From positions 1 to 37,864 of the forward strand of contig CALXWI010000010.1 of NCBI GenBank assembly GCA_944392325.1: DNA of 37,864 nt, read 5' to 3'. Position numbers and translations under genes: made by a program. This DNA is from an uncultured Alphaproteobacteria bacterium (GTDB lineage: Bacteria; Pseudomonadota; Alphaproteobacteria; RF32; CAG-239). Positions 6,479 through 13,431 of the stretch are shown one piece after another. The notes under the pieces were generated by a model. That model was given only the letters and a program-made list of their open reading frames with translations, was not told the origin of the DNA and made no database searches. The stretch's first letter is position 1. Each line of letters opens with the position of its first letter.

Positions 6479-8848
6479 TTAGAGGATTTCGCGACGCCCT
6501 AAATGATCCGGCGCCGACACCACCCCCTCTTGCTCCATCTTGTCAATGAGAGTAGCCGCCCGATTATATCCAATGCGCAAACGCCGCTGAATATAACTGA
6601 TTGAGGCCTTTTTGTCATTGCGCACAATCTCTACCGCTTGCATATATAAATCTTCATCAGAGTTGCCGCCGCCCATATCGCCTTTGTCAAACACCGCTCC
6701 GCCTGAAGATTTATCCGTATTCAAATCACCTTCGGTAACTCCGGCCACATACTCCGGCTCTTTCTGCGATTTAATAAATTCTACAATCTGCTCGACTTCG
6801 CTGTCTTTTACAAATGCACCATGAATACGCTGCGGCCGCTGTCCTGCCGGCATATACAACATATCGCCTCGACCCAACAACTGCTCGGCGCCTTGCTCAC
6901 CCAAAATGGTACGGCTATCGATTTTTGATGTCACCTGAAAACTGATACGGGTCGGGAAGTTAGCTTTAATCGTACCGGTAATAACATCAACCGACGGACG
7001 CTGAGTTGACATAATCAAGTGCAAACCGGCAGCACGCGCCATCTGTGCCAAACGCTGGATAGCCGCCTCCACCTCTTTTCCGGCCACAAGCATCAAGTCA
7101 GCCATTTCATCAACCACAATCACAATGTAGGGCAACGGGGTCAAATCCAGCTCCTGCTCTTCATAAATCGGCTTTCCGGTTTCAGCGTCAAAACCAGTCT
7201 GCACCGTGCGTTTAATCACCTCACCGCTGGCTTTAAGCTCTTTGAGCTTTTGGTTATAGCCCATAATATTGCGCACATTTAGCTGCGCCATTGCCCGATA
7301 CCGCTCTTCCATTTCACGCACAGCCCATTTAAGGCCGACCACCGCCTTAGCCGGATCCGTAATCACCGGTGTCAACAAATGCGGAATCCCGTTATACATT
7401 GAAAACTCGAGCATTTTCGGGTCAATCATAATCAGCTTGCACTCATCGGGGCGCATTTTAAACAGCAGCGACAAAATCATCGAGTTTACCCCGACAGACT
7501 TACCTGAACCGGTAGTACCGGCCACCAACAAGTGCGGCATTTTGGTCAAATCAGCATAAACATTACGTCCGCCGATATCTTTACCCAGCACCACATTCAG
7601 CTCATTTTTGCTGACTTTAAAATTGTCATCTTCAAACAAATCACGCAGCCAAACCGTCTCGCGATTTTTGTTAGGGAGTTCAATACCAATGGTATTAGAC
7701 CCCGGAACCACGGCAATACGCACCGACACCGCCGACATTGAGCGAGCAATATCATCAGCCAAACCGATAACTCGTGCCGTTTTGGTCCCCGGCGCCGGCT
7801 CCAATTCATACAGCGTAACCACCGGCCCCGGACGCACTTTAACGATTTTGCCTCTAACGCCAAACTCTTCCAGCACGCCTTCCAGCTCACGCGCCACGCT
7901 GTCCATTTCTTTTTCAGACATTGTGTTGCCGCCTTTGCTTGCCGGTCTGGACAACAAATTAATATCCGGATATTGGTAACCATCATCAGCGGCTTTGGCT
8001 TTTTTATCAGCGACAGATTGCGGAGCTTTGGCCGGTGCTTTCGATTCGCTTTTGGCCTCATCACTACCAAACTTAGGCTCTTTGCGCACTTTGGCCTTTT
8101 TAGCCTTCTTGTCGGCTTTATCTTCGGCCTCAGCGGTTATAATTTCCGTCCGCGGCTCAAGCACTTCTTCGTCATCTTCATCATCTTCATCACGAGACGG
8201 ACGCAGTCTCATCAACATATTCCATACAAAGCGCAACCCACGATAAGAATAAATACACCATACCGCCACCGCGTGCGATACTTTCAAATAAACCGCTTTG
8301 CTCCATTTCCACCAATCTTTATAAGTAATCCCGACGGCATAATCAAAGCACAACCAAGCAAACAAAAACAGCACTATCGCCACCGGAATTTCCGGATAAG
8401 GGTAAGGATACACATCGCGCACAAAGGTCATTAATAAACCCCAAAACATCTCACCGGCAGCACCTCCGGCCTCAAACCCGAGCCAAGTTTTCGGTACTAA
8501 GGTAAGCACTCCGGCCAGTGCAATAATTCCCAGCAGCCAAGCCAATATCCGGCTATAAGGGTTAATAAACTCACGCAGTCTTAACTCATTAATACCCCAT
8601 ACTATCGGTGCGGCCAAAAACAGCACCAAAGCCATTCCGAAACCAGACAAAACAAAATCCGCGGTTTTGGCTCCACCCACGCCCAACAAATTACGCACAT
8701 TTTCAGCTGAAGACACATTTAAGGCGTTATCACCGGCATTAAAAAATATCACACTCAACAGCGCAAATATCGCCCCAACCGCCAACACCGCTCCGCATCC
8801 ACGATGTAATAATTTGTTAAACCACGTTTTTTTCTTTTTCTTAGCCAT
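6479..8848 (-). CDS. ftsK: DNA translocase FtsK
   Basis: Septum-anchored DNA pump that drives terminus segregation and dimer resolution with XerC/D. The 789-residue protein has four N-terminal membrane segments (about 15-190), an acidic/charged linker (about 215-300, rich in DEDDEDDEE and Lys/Ala), then the motor domain. The motor has Walker A GTTGSGKS near residue 446 and Walker B YIVIVVDEMADL. The C-terminal winged-helix gamma domain (DLYMQAVEIVRNDKKASIS through RIGYNRAATLIDKMEQEG) recognises KOPS. GGTGA precedes ATG 8848. It is divergent from fabD across 215 bp that hold no gene. The partner xerD lies at 25.2 kb. Confidence 0.97.
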   Translation of the reverse strand: MAKKKKKTWFNKLLHRGCGAVLAVGAIFALLSVIFFNAGDNALNVSSAENVRNLLGVGGAKTADFVLSGFGMALVLFLAAPIVWGINELRLREFINPYSRILAWLLGIIALAGVLTLVPKTWLGFEAGGAAGEMFWGLLMTFVRDVYPYPYPEIPVAIVLFLFAWLCFDYAVGITYKDWWKWSKAVYLKVSHAVAVWCIYSYRGLRFVWNMLMRLRPSRDEDDEDDEEVLEPRTEIITAEAEDKADKKAKKAKVRKEPKFGSDEAKSESKAPAKAPQSVADKKAKAADDGYQYPDINLLSRPASKGGNTMSEKEMDSVARELEGVLEEFGVRGKIVKVRPGPVVTLYELEPAPGTKTARVIGLADDIARSMSAVSVRIAVVPGSNTIGIELPNKNRETVWLRDLFEDDNFKVSKNELNVVLGKDIGGRNVYADLTKMPHLLVAGTTGSGKSVGVNSMILSLLFKMRPDECKLIMIDPKMLEFSMYNGIPHLLTPVITDPAKAVVGLKWAVREMEERYRAMAQLNVRNIMGYNQKLKELKASGEVIKRTVQTGFDAETGKPIYEEQELDLTPLPYIVIVVDEMADLMLVAGKEVEAAIQRLAQMARAAGLHLIMSTQRPSVDVITGTIKANFPTRISFQVTSKIDSRTILGEQGAEQLLGRGDMLYMPAGQRPQRIHGAFVKDSEVEQIVEFIKSQKEPEYVAGVTEGDLNTDKSSGGAVFDKGDMGGGNSDEDLYMQAVEIVRNDKKASISYIQRRLRIGYNRAATLIDKMEQEGVVSAPDHLGRREIL

Positions 8849-9063
8849 TTTTTCACCTTATAATCACGCTAAAAAGCCCGCCGTTTTGCCGCCGGATAAC
8901 TCTCAATCTGCGCTGATTATAAACCCAAAACCTCAATTTTATCTTAACAAAAAGGGGTTAAAGCACACGGTTTTTCTGATTAAAACGGTTTTAAAACTTG
9001 ACTTTTGGCACAATATCGCTCAAGCTGAAACCGATGTTTAAACAACAAAGGATATTTATTTAG

Positions 9064-10008
9064 ATGAAATATGCATTTGTATTTCCCGGCCAAGGTTCAC
9101 AATTTGTCGGCATGGGAAAAGAACTGGCAGACAACTTCAAATCTGCTAAAGATGTATTTCAGGAAGTAAACGAAGCTTTATCACAGGACTTGTTCAAAAT
9201 TATGGTTGAAGGTCCGGAGAGTGAATTAACACTCACCGCCAACACTCAACCGGCACTTATGGCTTATTCTATGGCTGTTGTCCGCGTTCTTGAGCAAGAT
9301 TTCGGTATCAAACTCAAAGACAAAGCCTCATTTGTAGCCGGTCACTCTTTAGGTGAATACTCCGCCGCCTGCGCTGCCGGAGTATTTTCTTTATCAGACA
9401 CCGCGCGCCTGTTGCGCACCCGCGGCAACGCCATGCAAGAGGCAGTACCGCTTGGTGTTGGTGGCATGGCTGCCGTACTTGGCGTATCATTCAAAGATGT
9501 CGGAGCTTTGGTTGAGGCTTGCTCAGAAGATGGTTCGGTCTGTGTTGCCGCCAACGACAACTCTGACGGACAAGTTGTATTATCAGGGCACATGGCCGCT
9601 ATTAATAAAGCGGTTGAAATCGCCTCTGAGTTTGGCGCCAAACGCTGTGTCAAACTTCCGGTAAGTGCCCCATTCCACAGCCCGTTGATGCAACCAGCCG
9701 CTGAGGTTATGGCTGATGCTTTAGGCAAAGTCACCTCTCATCCGGCGCAAATTCCGTTGATTGCTAACGTATTAGCTCATTCCATCACGGACAATAAAGA
9801 AATCATCGCTAATCTCATCAAACAAGTCACCGGCAGCGTCCGCTGGAGAGAAAGCGTTATCTATATGCATGATGAAGGCGTAACCGATGCCGTTGAGCTT
9901 GGCGCAGGCAAAGTCTTGTCCAACATCATCAAACGCAGCCAGCCCGACATTCACGCTTATGCGGTTGGTTCTGCCGCCGAGATTGAAGAATTGGCAAAAA
10001 ATTTATAA
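9064..10008 (+). CDS. fabD: Malonyl-CoA:ACP transacylase
   Basis: Loads malonate from CoA onto acyl carrier protein for fatty-acid synthesis. The 314-residue protein begins with FVFPGQGSQFVGMG, carries the nucleophile in GHSLGEYS (Ser95), and has the catalytic His in SAPFHSPLM near residue 205. AAAGGA lies about 10 bases upstream of ATG 9064. It is followed after 23 bases by fabG, so the pair forms a fabD-fabG operon. acpP and fabF, usual next members, are replaced downstream by a terminator and an unrelated convergent gene. Confidence 0.97.
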   Translation: MKYAFVFPGQGSQFVGMGKELADNFKSAKDVFQEVNEALSQDLFKIMVEGPESELTLTANTQPALMAYSMAVVRVLEQDFGIKLKDKASFVAGHSLGEYSAACAAGVFSLSDTARLLRTRGNAMQEAVPLGVGGMAAVLGVSFKDVGALVEACSEDGSVCVAANDNSDGQVVLSGHMAAINKAVEIASEFGAKRCVKLPVSAPFHSPLMQPAAEVMADALGKVTSHPAQIPLIANVLAHSITDNKEIIANLIKQVTGSVRWRESVIYMHDEGVTDAVELGAGKVLSNIIKRSQPDIHAYAVGSAAEIEELAKNL

Positions 10009-10031
10009 CACTAACTTTAAGGAAAAACACA

Positions 10032-10769
10032 ATGTTTAGATTAGATGGAAAAGTAGCTCTCATTACCGGTGCAGCCGGTGGCTTGGGAGACAAAATTGCC
10101 CGCACCCTCCACGCTCAAGGCGCCACTTTGGCCTTGACCGATATGCGTGCTGAACCTATGGAAAAACTCAAGGCTGAACTCGGTGACCGCGTTGAAGTTT
10201 TCACCGCTAACTTAACCGATGCCGAAGCCGTTAAATCTTTGGTTGATAATGTTGAAGCCAAACTCGGCCGTATTGACATTTTGGTAAACAACGCTGGTTT
10301 AACCCGTGACAACATCTTCATCCGTATGTCTGATGAAGAATGGCAGTTGGTACTTGATGTAAACCTCACCGCTGGTTTCAAACTTGCTCGTGCAGCAGTC
10401 CGCGGCATGATGAAACGCCGTTTTGGTCGCATCATCGGTATTGCCTCCGTTGTTGGTGTAATGGGCAACGCCGGTCAGGCCAACTATGCAGCCTCCAAAG
10501 GCGGTATGATTGCCATGAACAAGAGCTTGGCGCAAGAAGTTGCCTCTCGCGGTGTAACCGTCAACTCCATCGCCCCTGGTTTCATCAGAACTCCGATGAC
10601 CGATGTTTTGACCGATGATGTTAAAGCCAAATTAATGGCTCGCATTCCGGCCGGCAAACTCGGTGAAGCGCAAGATATCGCTAACGTTGTAGCCTTCTTG
10701 GCCAGTGATGAAGCTCAATACATCACCGGACAAACCATCAACATCAACGGCGGTATGGCAATGATCTGA
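10032..10769 (+). CDS. fabG: 3-oxoacyl-ACP reductase
   Basis: NADPH-dependent beta-ketoacyl-ACP reductase of fatty-acid elongation (short-chain dehydrogenase family). At 245 residues it has the nucleotide-binding TGAAGGLG (12-19), NNAG (86-89), and the catalytic tetrad Asn111, Ser139, Tyr152 and Lys156 (YAASK). The C terminus YITGQTININGGMAM is typical. A Shine-Dalgarno AAGGA precedes ATG 10032. Transcription probably stops at the hairpin 10792-10818. Confidence 0.97.
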   Translation: MFRLDGKVALITGAAGGLGDKIARTLHAQGATLALTDMRAEPMEKLKAELGDRVEVFTANLTDAEAVKSLVDNVEAKLGRIDILVNNAGLTRDNIFIRMSDEEWQLVLDVNLTAGFKLARAAVRGMMKRRFGRIIGIASVVGVMGNAGQANYAASKGGMIAMNKSLAQEVASRGVTVNSIAPGFIRTPMTDVLTDDVKAKLMARIPAGKLGEAQDIANVVAFLASDEAQYITGQTININGGMAMI

Positions 10770-10791
10770 TTCATATCGGAGTAAAAAAATC

Positions 10792-10818
10792 AGCGGAGAA
10801 ATTTTTCTCCGCTTTTTT
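10792..10818. terminator. Bidirectional terminator, fabG / cysteine-rich gene
   Basis: AGCGGAGAA (10792-10800) pairs with TTCTCCGCT (10805-10813) across a 4-base loop and is followed by TTTTT. An A-rich stretch on the left lets it serve the convergent minus-strand gene too. Confidence 0.85.
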
Positions 10819-10819
10819 G

Positions 10820-11569
10820 TTAACGATAAATTATCGGTAAAGCATAATATTTATCCCGATAACTTCCACCATGACTTTCCCCCACTTCACCACTACTCAG
10901 ACTTACAATATATGTATAATAGGCGCTTGTTAACGGACTTTTGGTTGACGTCCAAAACCACCCACCGGACAACTCTTTACCTCCATAAGTTATCAAAAGG
11001 TTATTCAACGCTACTTTATTATCATAAACCGTAAGCACGCTGTCTTTTCCGGGATAAGTACCCTTTTTACCGTCACAAAATAAGTAATTCTCACATTCAT
11101 ATTTGGCATTATCTCTTCTCATTGTCCCCAAATCCCCCATCGCTATATAAAAATTCATATCCGACGTTTTTACGCCTACGACTTTGCCATTACACTTATA
11201 CACATTTCCATCCGGACCTGTTAAAATTTCTTTCTGGCACCTCTCTTTATCCCACTTATAACCTAAAGAACAAATACAAGCCGCATACTTACCATTACAA
11301 TCCTTTCCTGACCCTCCGGTATATCCCTCACCTAAACAATCAAATTTAAAACCAAGTTCCGGACAAAGAGTTTCTTTAATCTCCTCTTCAGTTTCAAAAC
11401 AACACCACTTATTTCCAAACGGACATTTTACCCCTTTGCCACCGTTGCACGATGTTTCTGTGTATCCTAAAGTCGCGCAGTCTTGGGTAGCCACACATTG
11501 TGCCGCGCTTAAATCCGGAATTAAGGACAACGAAGCCCCCAAAAATAAAAATATTTTATTATTGCTCAT
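10820..11569 (-). CDS. Secreted cysteine-rich protein with DUF1566-like C terminus (A)
   Basis: A 249-residue exported protein with a signal peptide of about 22 residues (IFLFLGASLSLIPDLSA). A Cys-rich head (DCATLGYTETSC, GGKGVKCPFG) follows, then one 45-residue Cys module (CPELGFKFDCLGEGYTGG, CNGKY, CICSLGYKW, C), then a domain ending in GGWFWTSTKSPLTSAYY and LPIIYR. That tail resembles Lcl/DUF1566 C termini (pattern GWFWTST then RPV). There is no lipobox, so probably not a lipoprotein. I start at ATG 11569, which has AAGGA 9-10 bases upstream. The in-frame extension to 11683 would translate the leader RNA terminator and is rejected. It is a paralogue of 18600-19649, with the same start context. 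Function unknown; surface adhesion or binding is a guess. Confidence 0.8.
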   Translation of the reverse strand: MSNNKIFLFLGASLSLIPDLSAAQCVATQDCATLGYTETSCNGGKGVKCPFGNKWCCFETEEEIKETLCPELGFKFDCLGEGYTGGSGKDCNGKYAACICSLGYKWDKERCQKEILTGPDGNVYKCNGKVVGVKTSDMNFYIAMGDLGTMRRDNAKYECENYLFCDGKKGTYPGKDSVLTVYDNKVALNNLLITYGGKELSGGWFWTSTKSPLTSAYYTYIVSLSSGEVGESHGGSYRDKYYALPIIYR

Positions 11570-11597
11570 CACACACATCCTTCTTTTTTTATTAGTT

Positions 11598-11829
11598 AAA
11601 AGAAAAAGCCCGCACCGGTTAACCAGAGGCGCGAGCAGGATGTTGAGAAGCTGTATTGGAATAAACAACTCCGGTATATTCATTCCATAACCGAAGCTAT
11701 AAAACTTATTAGACCGGCATCCTGCCGCATAAAGCAGAAGCCAGCATTTAATTTTTTTTCAGTCGTGACGCTAACACGACTATTCCAATAAAGGGTTCTC
11801 ACACCCTGGTTGGCCTATACTAACCAACT
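11598..11829 (-). ncRNA. Structured leader RNA A (pseudoknot, five helices, terminator)
   Basis: Read on the minus strand from a start near 11829. P0: GTTGG/CCAAC (11828-11824 with 11813-11809). P1: AGGGT/ACCCT (11807-11803 with 11796-11792), with loop gugaga. P2, long range, 10 bp: 11790-11781 with 11663-11654. P3: AGTCGTG/CACGACT, loop uuagcgu (11781-11761). P4: GCTGGC/GCCGGT (11745-11740 with 11718-11713) around CTGC/GCAG. P5: 9 bp, 11698-11690 with 11675-11667. A pseudoknot pairs the P1 loop TGAGAA (11801-11796) with TTCTCA (11649-11644). A 9-bp terminator stem (11636-11628 with 11616-11608) and T tract follow, ending about 30 nt before the start codon. Every helix has a counterpart in leader B with different bases. 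I recognise no known family. Confidence 0.78.
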
Positions 11830-11835
11830 AAAAAC

Positions 11836-11864
11836 AGTTTAACACAGTAAACATTGAAAATCAA
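11836..11864 (-). promoter_or_regulatory. Promoter of leader RNA A
   Basis: On the minus strand, TTGATT (11864-11859), a 17-bp spacer, then TAAACT (11841-11836). Leader B has the same TTGATT, 17 bp and TACACT arrangement, preceded in both by TGTATAT or a close variant. The predicted start is about 11829. Confidence 0.65.
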
Positions 11865-11922
11865 TATACAATCAGACGAAAAACATAAATTTCTAAATCC
11901 AGAGCTAAAAATAAACACCCCT

Positions 11923-12081
11923 TTAACAGGACAAACCCTCCTCTCTCAAACGACGGATTCGCCGCGCTCTTTCCAACACCTTTTTCCTTTTCCGCCAGCC
12001 AAGCTTCATCAACTTGCGATAAGTTCTGAACATTTTTGCCTTTCTGGCCAAATACTGATTTCGGTTTTCTCGATTCCCCAT
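11923..12081 (-). CDS. Small basic hypothetical protein (52 residues)
   Basis: ATG at 12081 is preceded by AGAGGTGATA, a good Shine-Dalgarno. The frame encodes a very basic 52-residue peptide (starts MGNRENRNQYLARKAKMF; contains RKLMKLGWRKRKKVLERARR; ends REEGLSC) with heptad-like helix character, then TAA at 11923. It lies upstream of the leader A promoter on the same strand. Basic content suggests nucleic-acid binding, but nothing is recognised. A longer frame (11861-12106) overlaps it with no ribosome site and a less protein-like sequence, so I prefer this one. Confidence 0.5.
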   Translation of the reverse strand: MGNRENRNQYLARKAKMFRTYRKLMKLGWRKRKKVLERARRIRRLREEGLSC

Positions 12082-12157
12082 TATCACCTCTGCTTACTTT
12101 TAGCAATTCCCCTATTCTGCCGGCAAAAGATTCTCCGGAATATTAATACATCAAGTG

Positions 12158-12186
12158 TTGACTTTTGGCGCAAATTCACCTACTAA
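12158..12186 (+). promoter_or_regulatory. lptF operon promoter
   Basis: TTGACT (12158-12163), a 17-bp spacer, then TACTAA (12181-12186). It lies about 110 bases before lptF. Further down, an AAAGGAG at about 12231-12237 has no start codon nearby, and GTTAGC/GCTAAC makes a hairpin at 12253-12271 just before lptF. Confidence 0.6.
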
Positions 12187-12294
12187 TGCTTAGAGCTAAA
12201 ATAGCATAAGTTTTGCACTCAAACAACCCTAAAGGAGAATAAAATATAAACCGTTAGCTTTTTGCTAACCGATTGTAATTTATACTTCAGCATA

Positions 12295-13431
12295 ATGATG
12301 AAAAAACTGAACTTATACATACTGAAGCAAATTTTTGTAGGCTTTACTTTGGTCACCTTTTCGCTACTGGCGATTTTGTGGCTCACTCAATCATTGCGCT
12401 TTGTAGAACTGGTCACCAACAAAGGCTTACCGGTAGGTCTGTTTGTCACCATGACCTCGCTTTTAATGCCTCGTTTATTTTCGCTTTTATCTCCGATAGC
12501 CATGTTTGCAGCCACCCTTTTCGTATATAACCGTATGCTTTCCGACCGCGAGTTGGTTGTAATGAAAGCCGCCGGCATCAGCCCGTTTAAGAATGCGATT
12601 CCCGTGTTTTATTTTGGGATTATGATGACCATTTTCAATCTTTACGTCAACATCTGGGGCATTCCGCAGGCCGAAGCCGCTTTTACCGAGCTTGAGTGGA
12701 AGGTCAAAAACGATGTTTCGCACCTTATGTTCAGGGAAGGTCAGTTTACCGAGGTTCAGCCCAATCTGACCATTTTCATCACTACTCATGAAAAAGACGG
12801 CTCTATGAGCGACTTGTTGTTGAATGACGAACGCGACCCCAAGACCAAGGTCACCTTGTCGGCTGAAAAAGGGCGCGTCGTTTACACTGATAAAGGCCCG
12901 CGCATTATTCTGGTTCAAGGCGTCCGCCAAGAAGTCAGCAAAGAAAGCAAGCAGTTTTCATCATTGTCATTTGCGCGCTATTCTATCGACTTAGGTTCCA
13001 AACAACAAACTATGGCCAAAGACGAGAGTGTCCGTGAAAAAAGCTTAATCGAGCTCTTAAACGCCAAAGACGATAAAACCCTGACCGAGGCACAAGCCAA
13101 CCGCTACGTGGTTGAAGGCAACAAACGCTTGCTCAACCCGTTTTACAACCTTGTTTTTGCCTTAATTGGCTGTATTGGCCTGATAGTCGGCAACTTCAAC
13201 CGCCGTGGTCAAACCAAAATCATTTCTATATCCATCACGACTATGGTTTGCATTCAAGCCTTGCAGCTGACTTTTGAGAACTTAACCACCAAGAACTTCA
13301 GCTTTTTATTTACCTTATACGCCAACCTGCTGATACCGTTTTTGGTAAGCCTTTACATTTTGCTGTTTTACAATCCGGCGGCAGGCAACAAACACCGCCC
13401 CAAAGCTGAGGATAATCTCTATGCAAACTAA
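12295..13431 (+). CDS. lptF: LPS export permease LptF
   Basis: Inner-membrane subunit of the LptB2FG ABC transporter that extracts lipopolysaccharide. About 378 residues: three N-terminal membrane segments (residues about 10-125, with LSDRELVVMKAAGIS, the coupling-helix motif), a periplasmic beta-jellyroll (LTIFITTHEKDGSMSDLLL, DERDPKTKVTLSAEKG) and three C-terminal membrane segments. The ERDP block fits alphaproteobacterial LptF rather than LptG. Tandem ATGs at 12295 and 12298 lack a Shine-Dalgarno; a TTG at 12262 would add 11 residues. It overlaps lptD by 11 bases (translational coupling). LptG, normally adjacent, is missing here. Confidence 0.88.
   Translation: MMKKLNLYILKQIFVGFTLVTFSLLAILWLTQSLRFVELVTNKGLPVGLFVTMTSLLMPRLFSLLSPIAMFAATLFVYNRMLSDRELVVMKAAGISPFKNAIPVFYFGIMMTIFNLYVNIWGIPQAEAAFTELEWKVKNDVSHLMFREGQFTEVQPNLTIFITTHEKDGSMSDLLLNDERDPKTKVTLSAEKGRVVYTDKGPRIILVQGVRQEVSKESKQFSSLSFARYSIDLGSKQQTMAKDESVREKSLIELLNAKDDKTLTEAQANRYVVEGNKRLLNPFYNLVFALIGCIGLIVGNFNRRGQTKIISISITTMVCIQALQLTFENLTTKNFSFLFTLYANLLIPFLVSLYILLFYNPAAGNKHRPKAEDNLYAN

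Noticed and set aside
7973-8434. 153-residue ORF antisense to ftsK linker and membrane region
   Set aside because: Shadow arising from the biased linker; ftsK is clear on the opposite strand.
11570-11683. N-terminal extension of cysteine-rich protein A
   Set aside because: It would translate the leader RNA terminator; ATG 11569 has the ribosome site and begins the signal peptide, matching protein B.
11861-12106. 81-residue minus-strand ORF
   Set aside because: Overlaps the better 52-residue frame, lacks a ribosome site, and runs into the leader A promoter.
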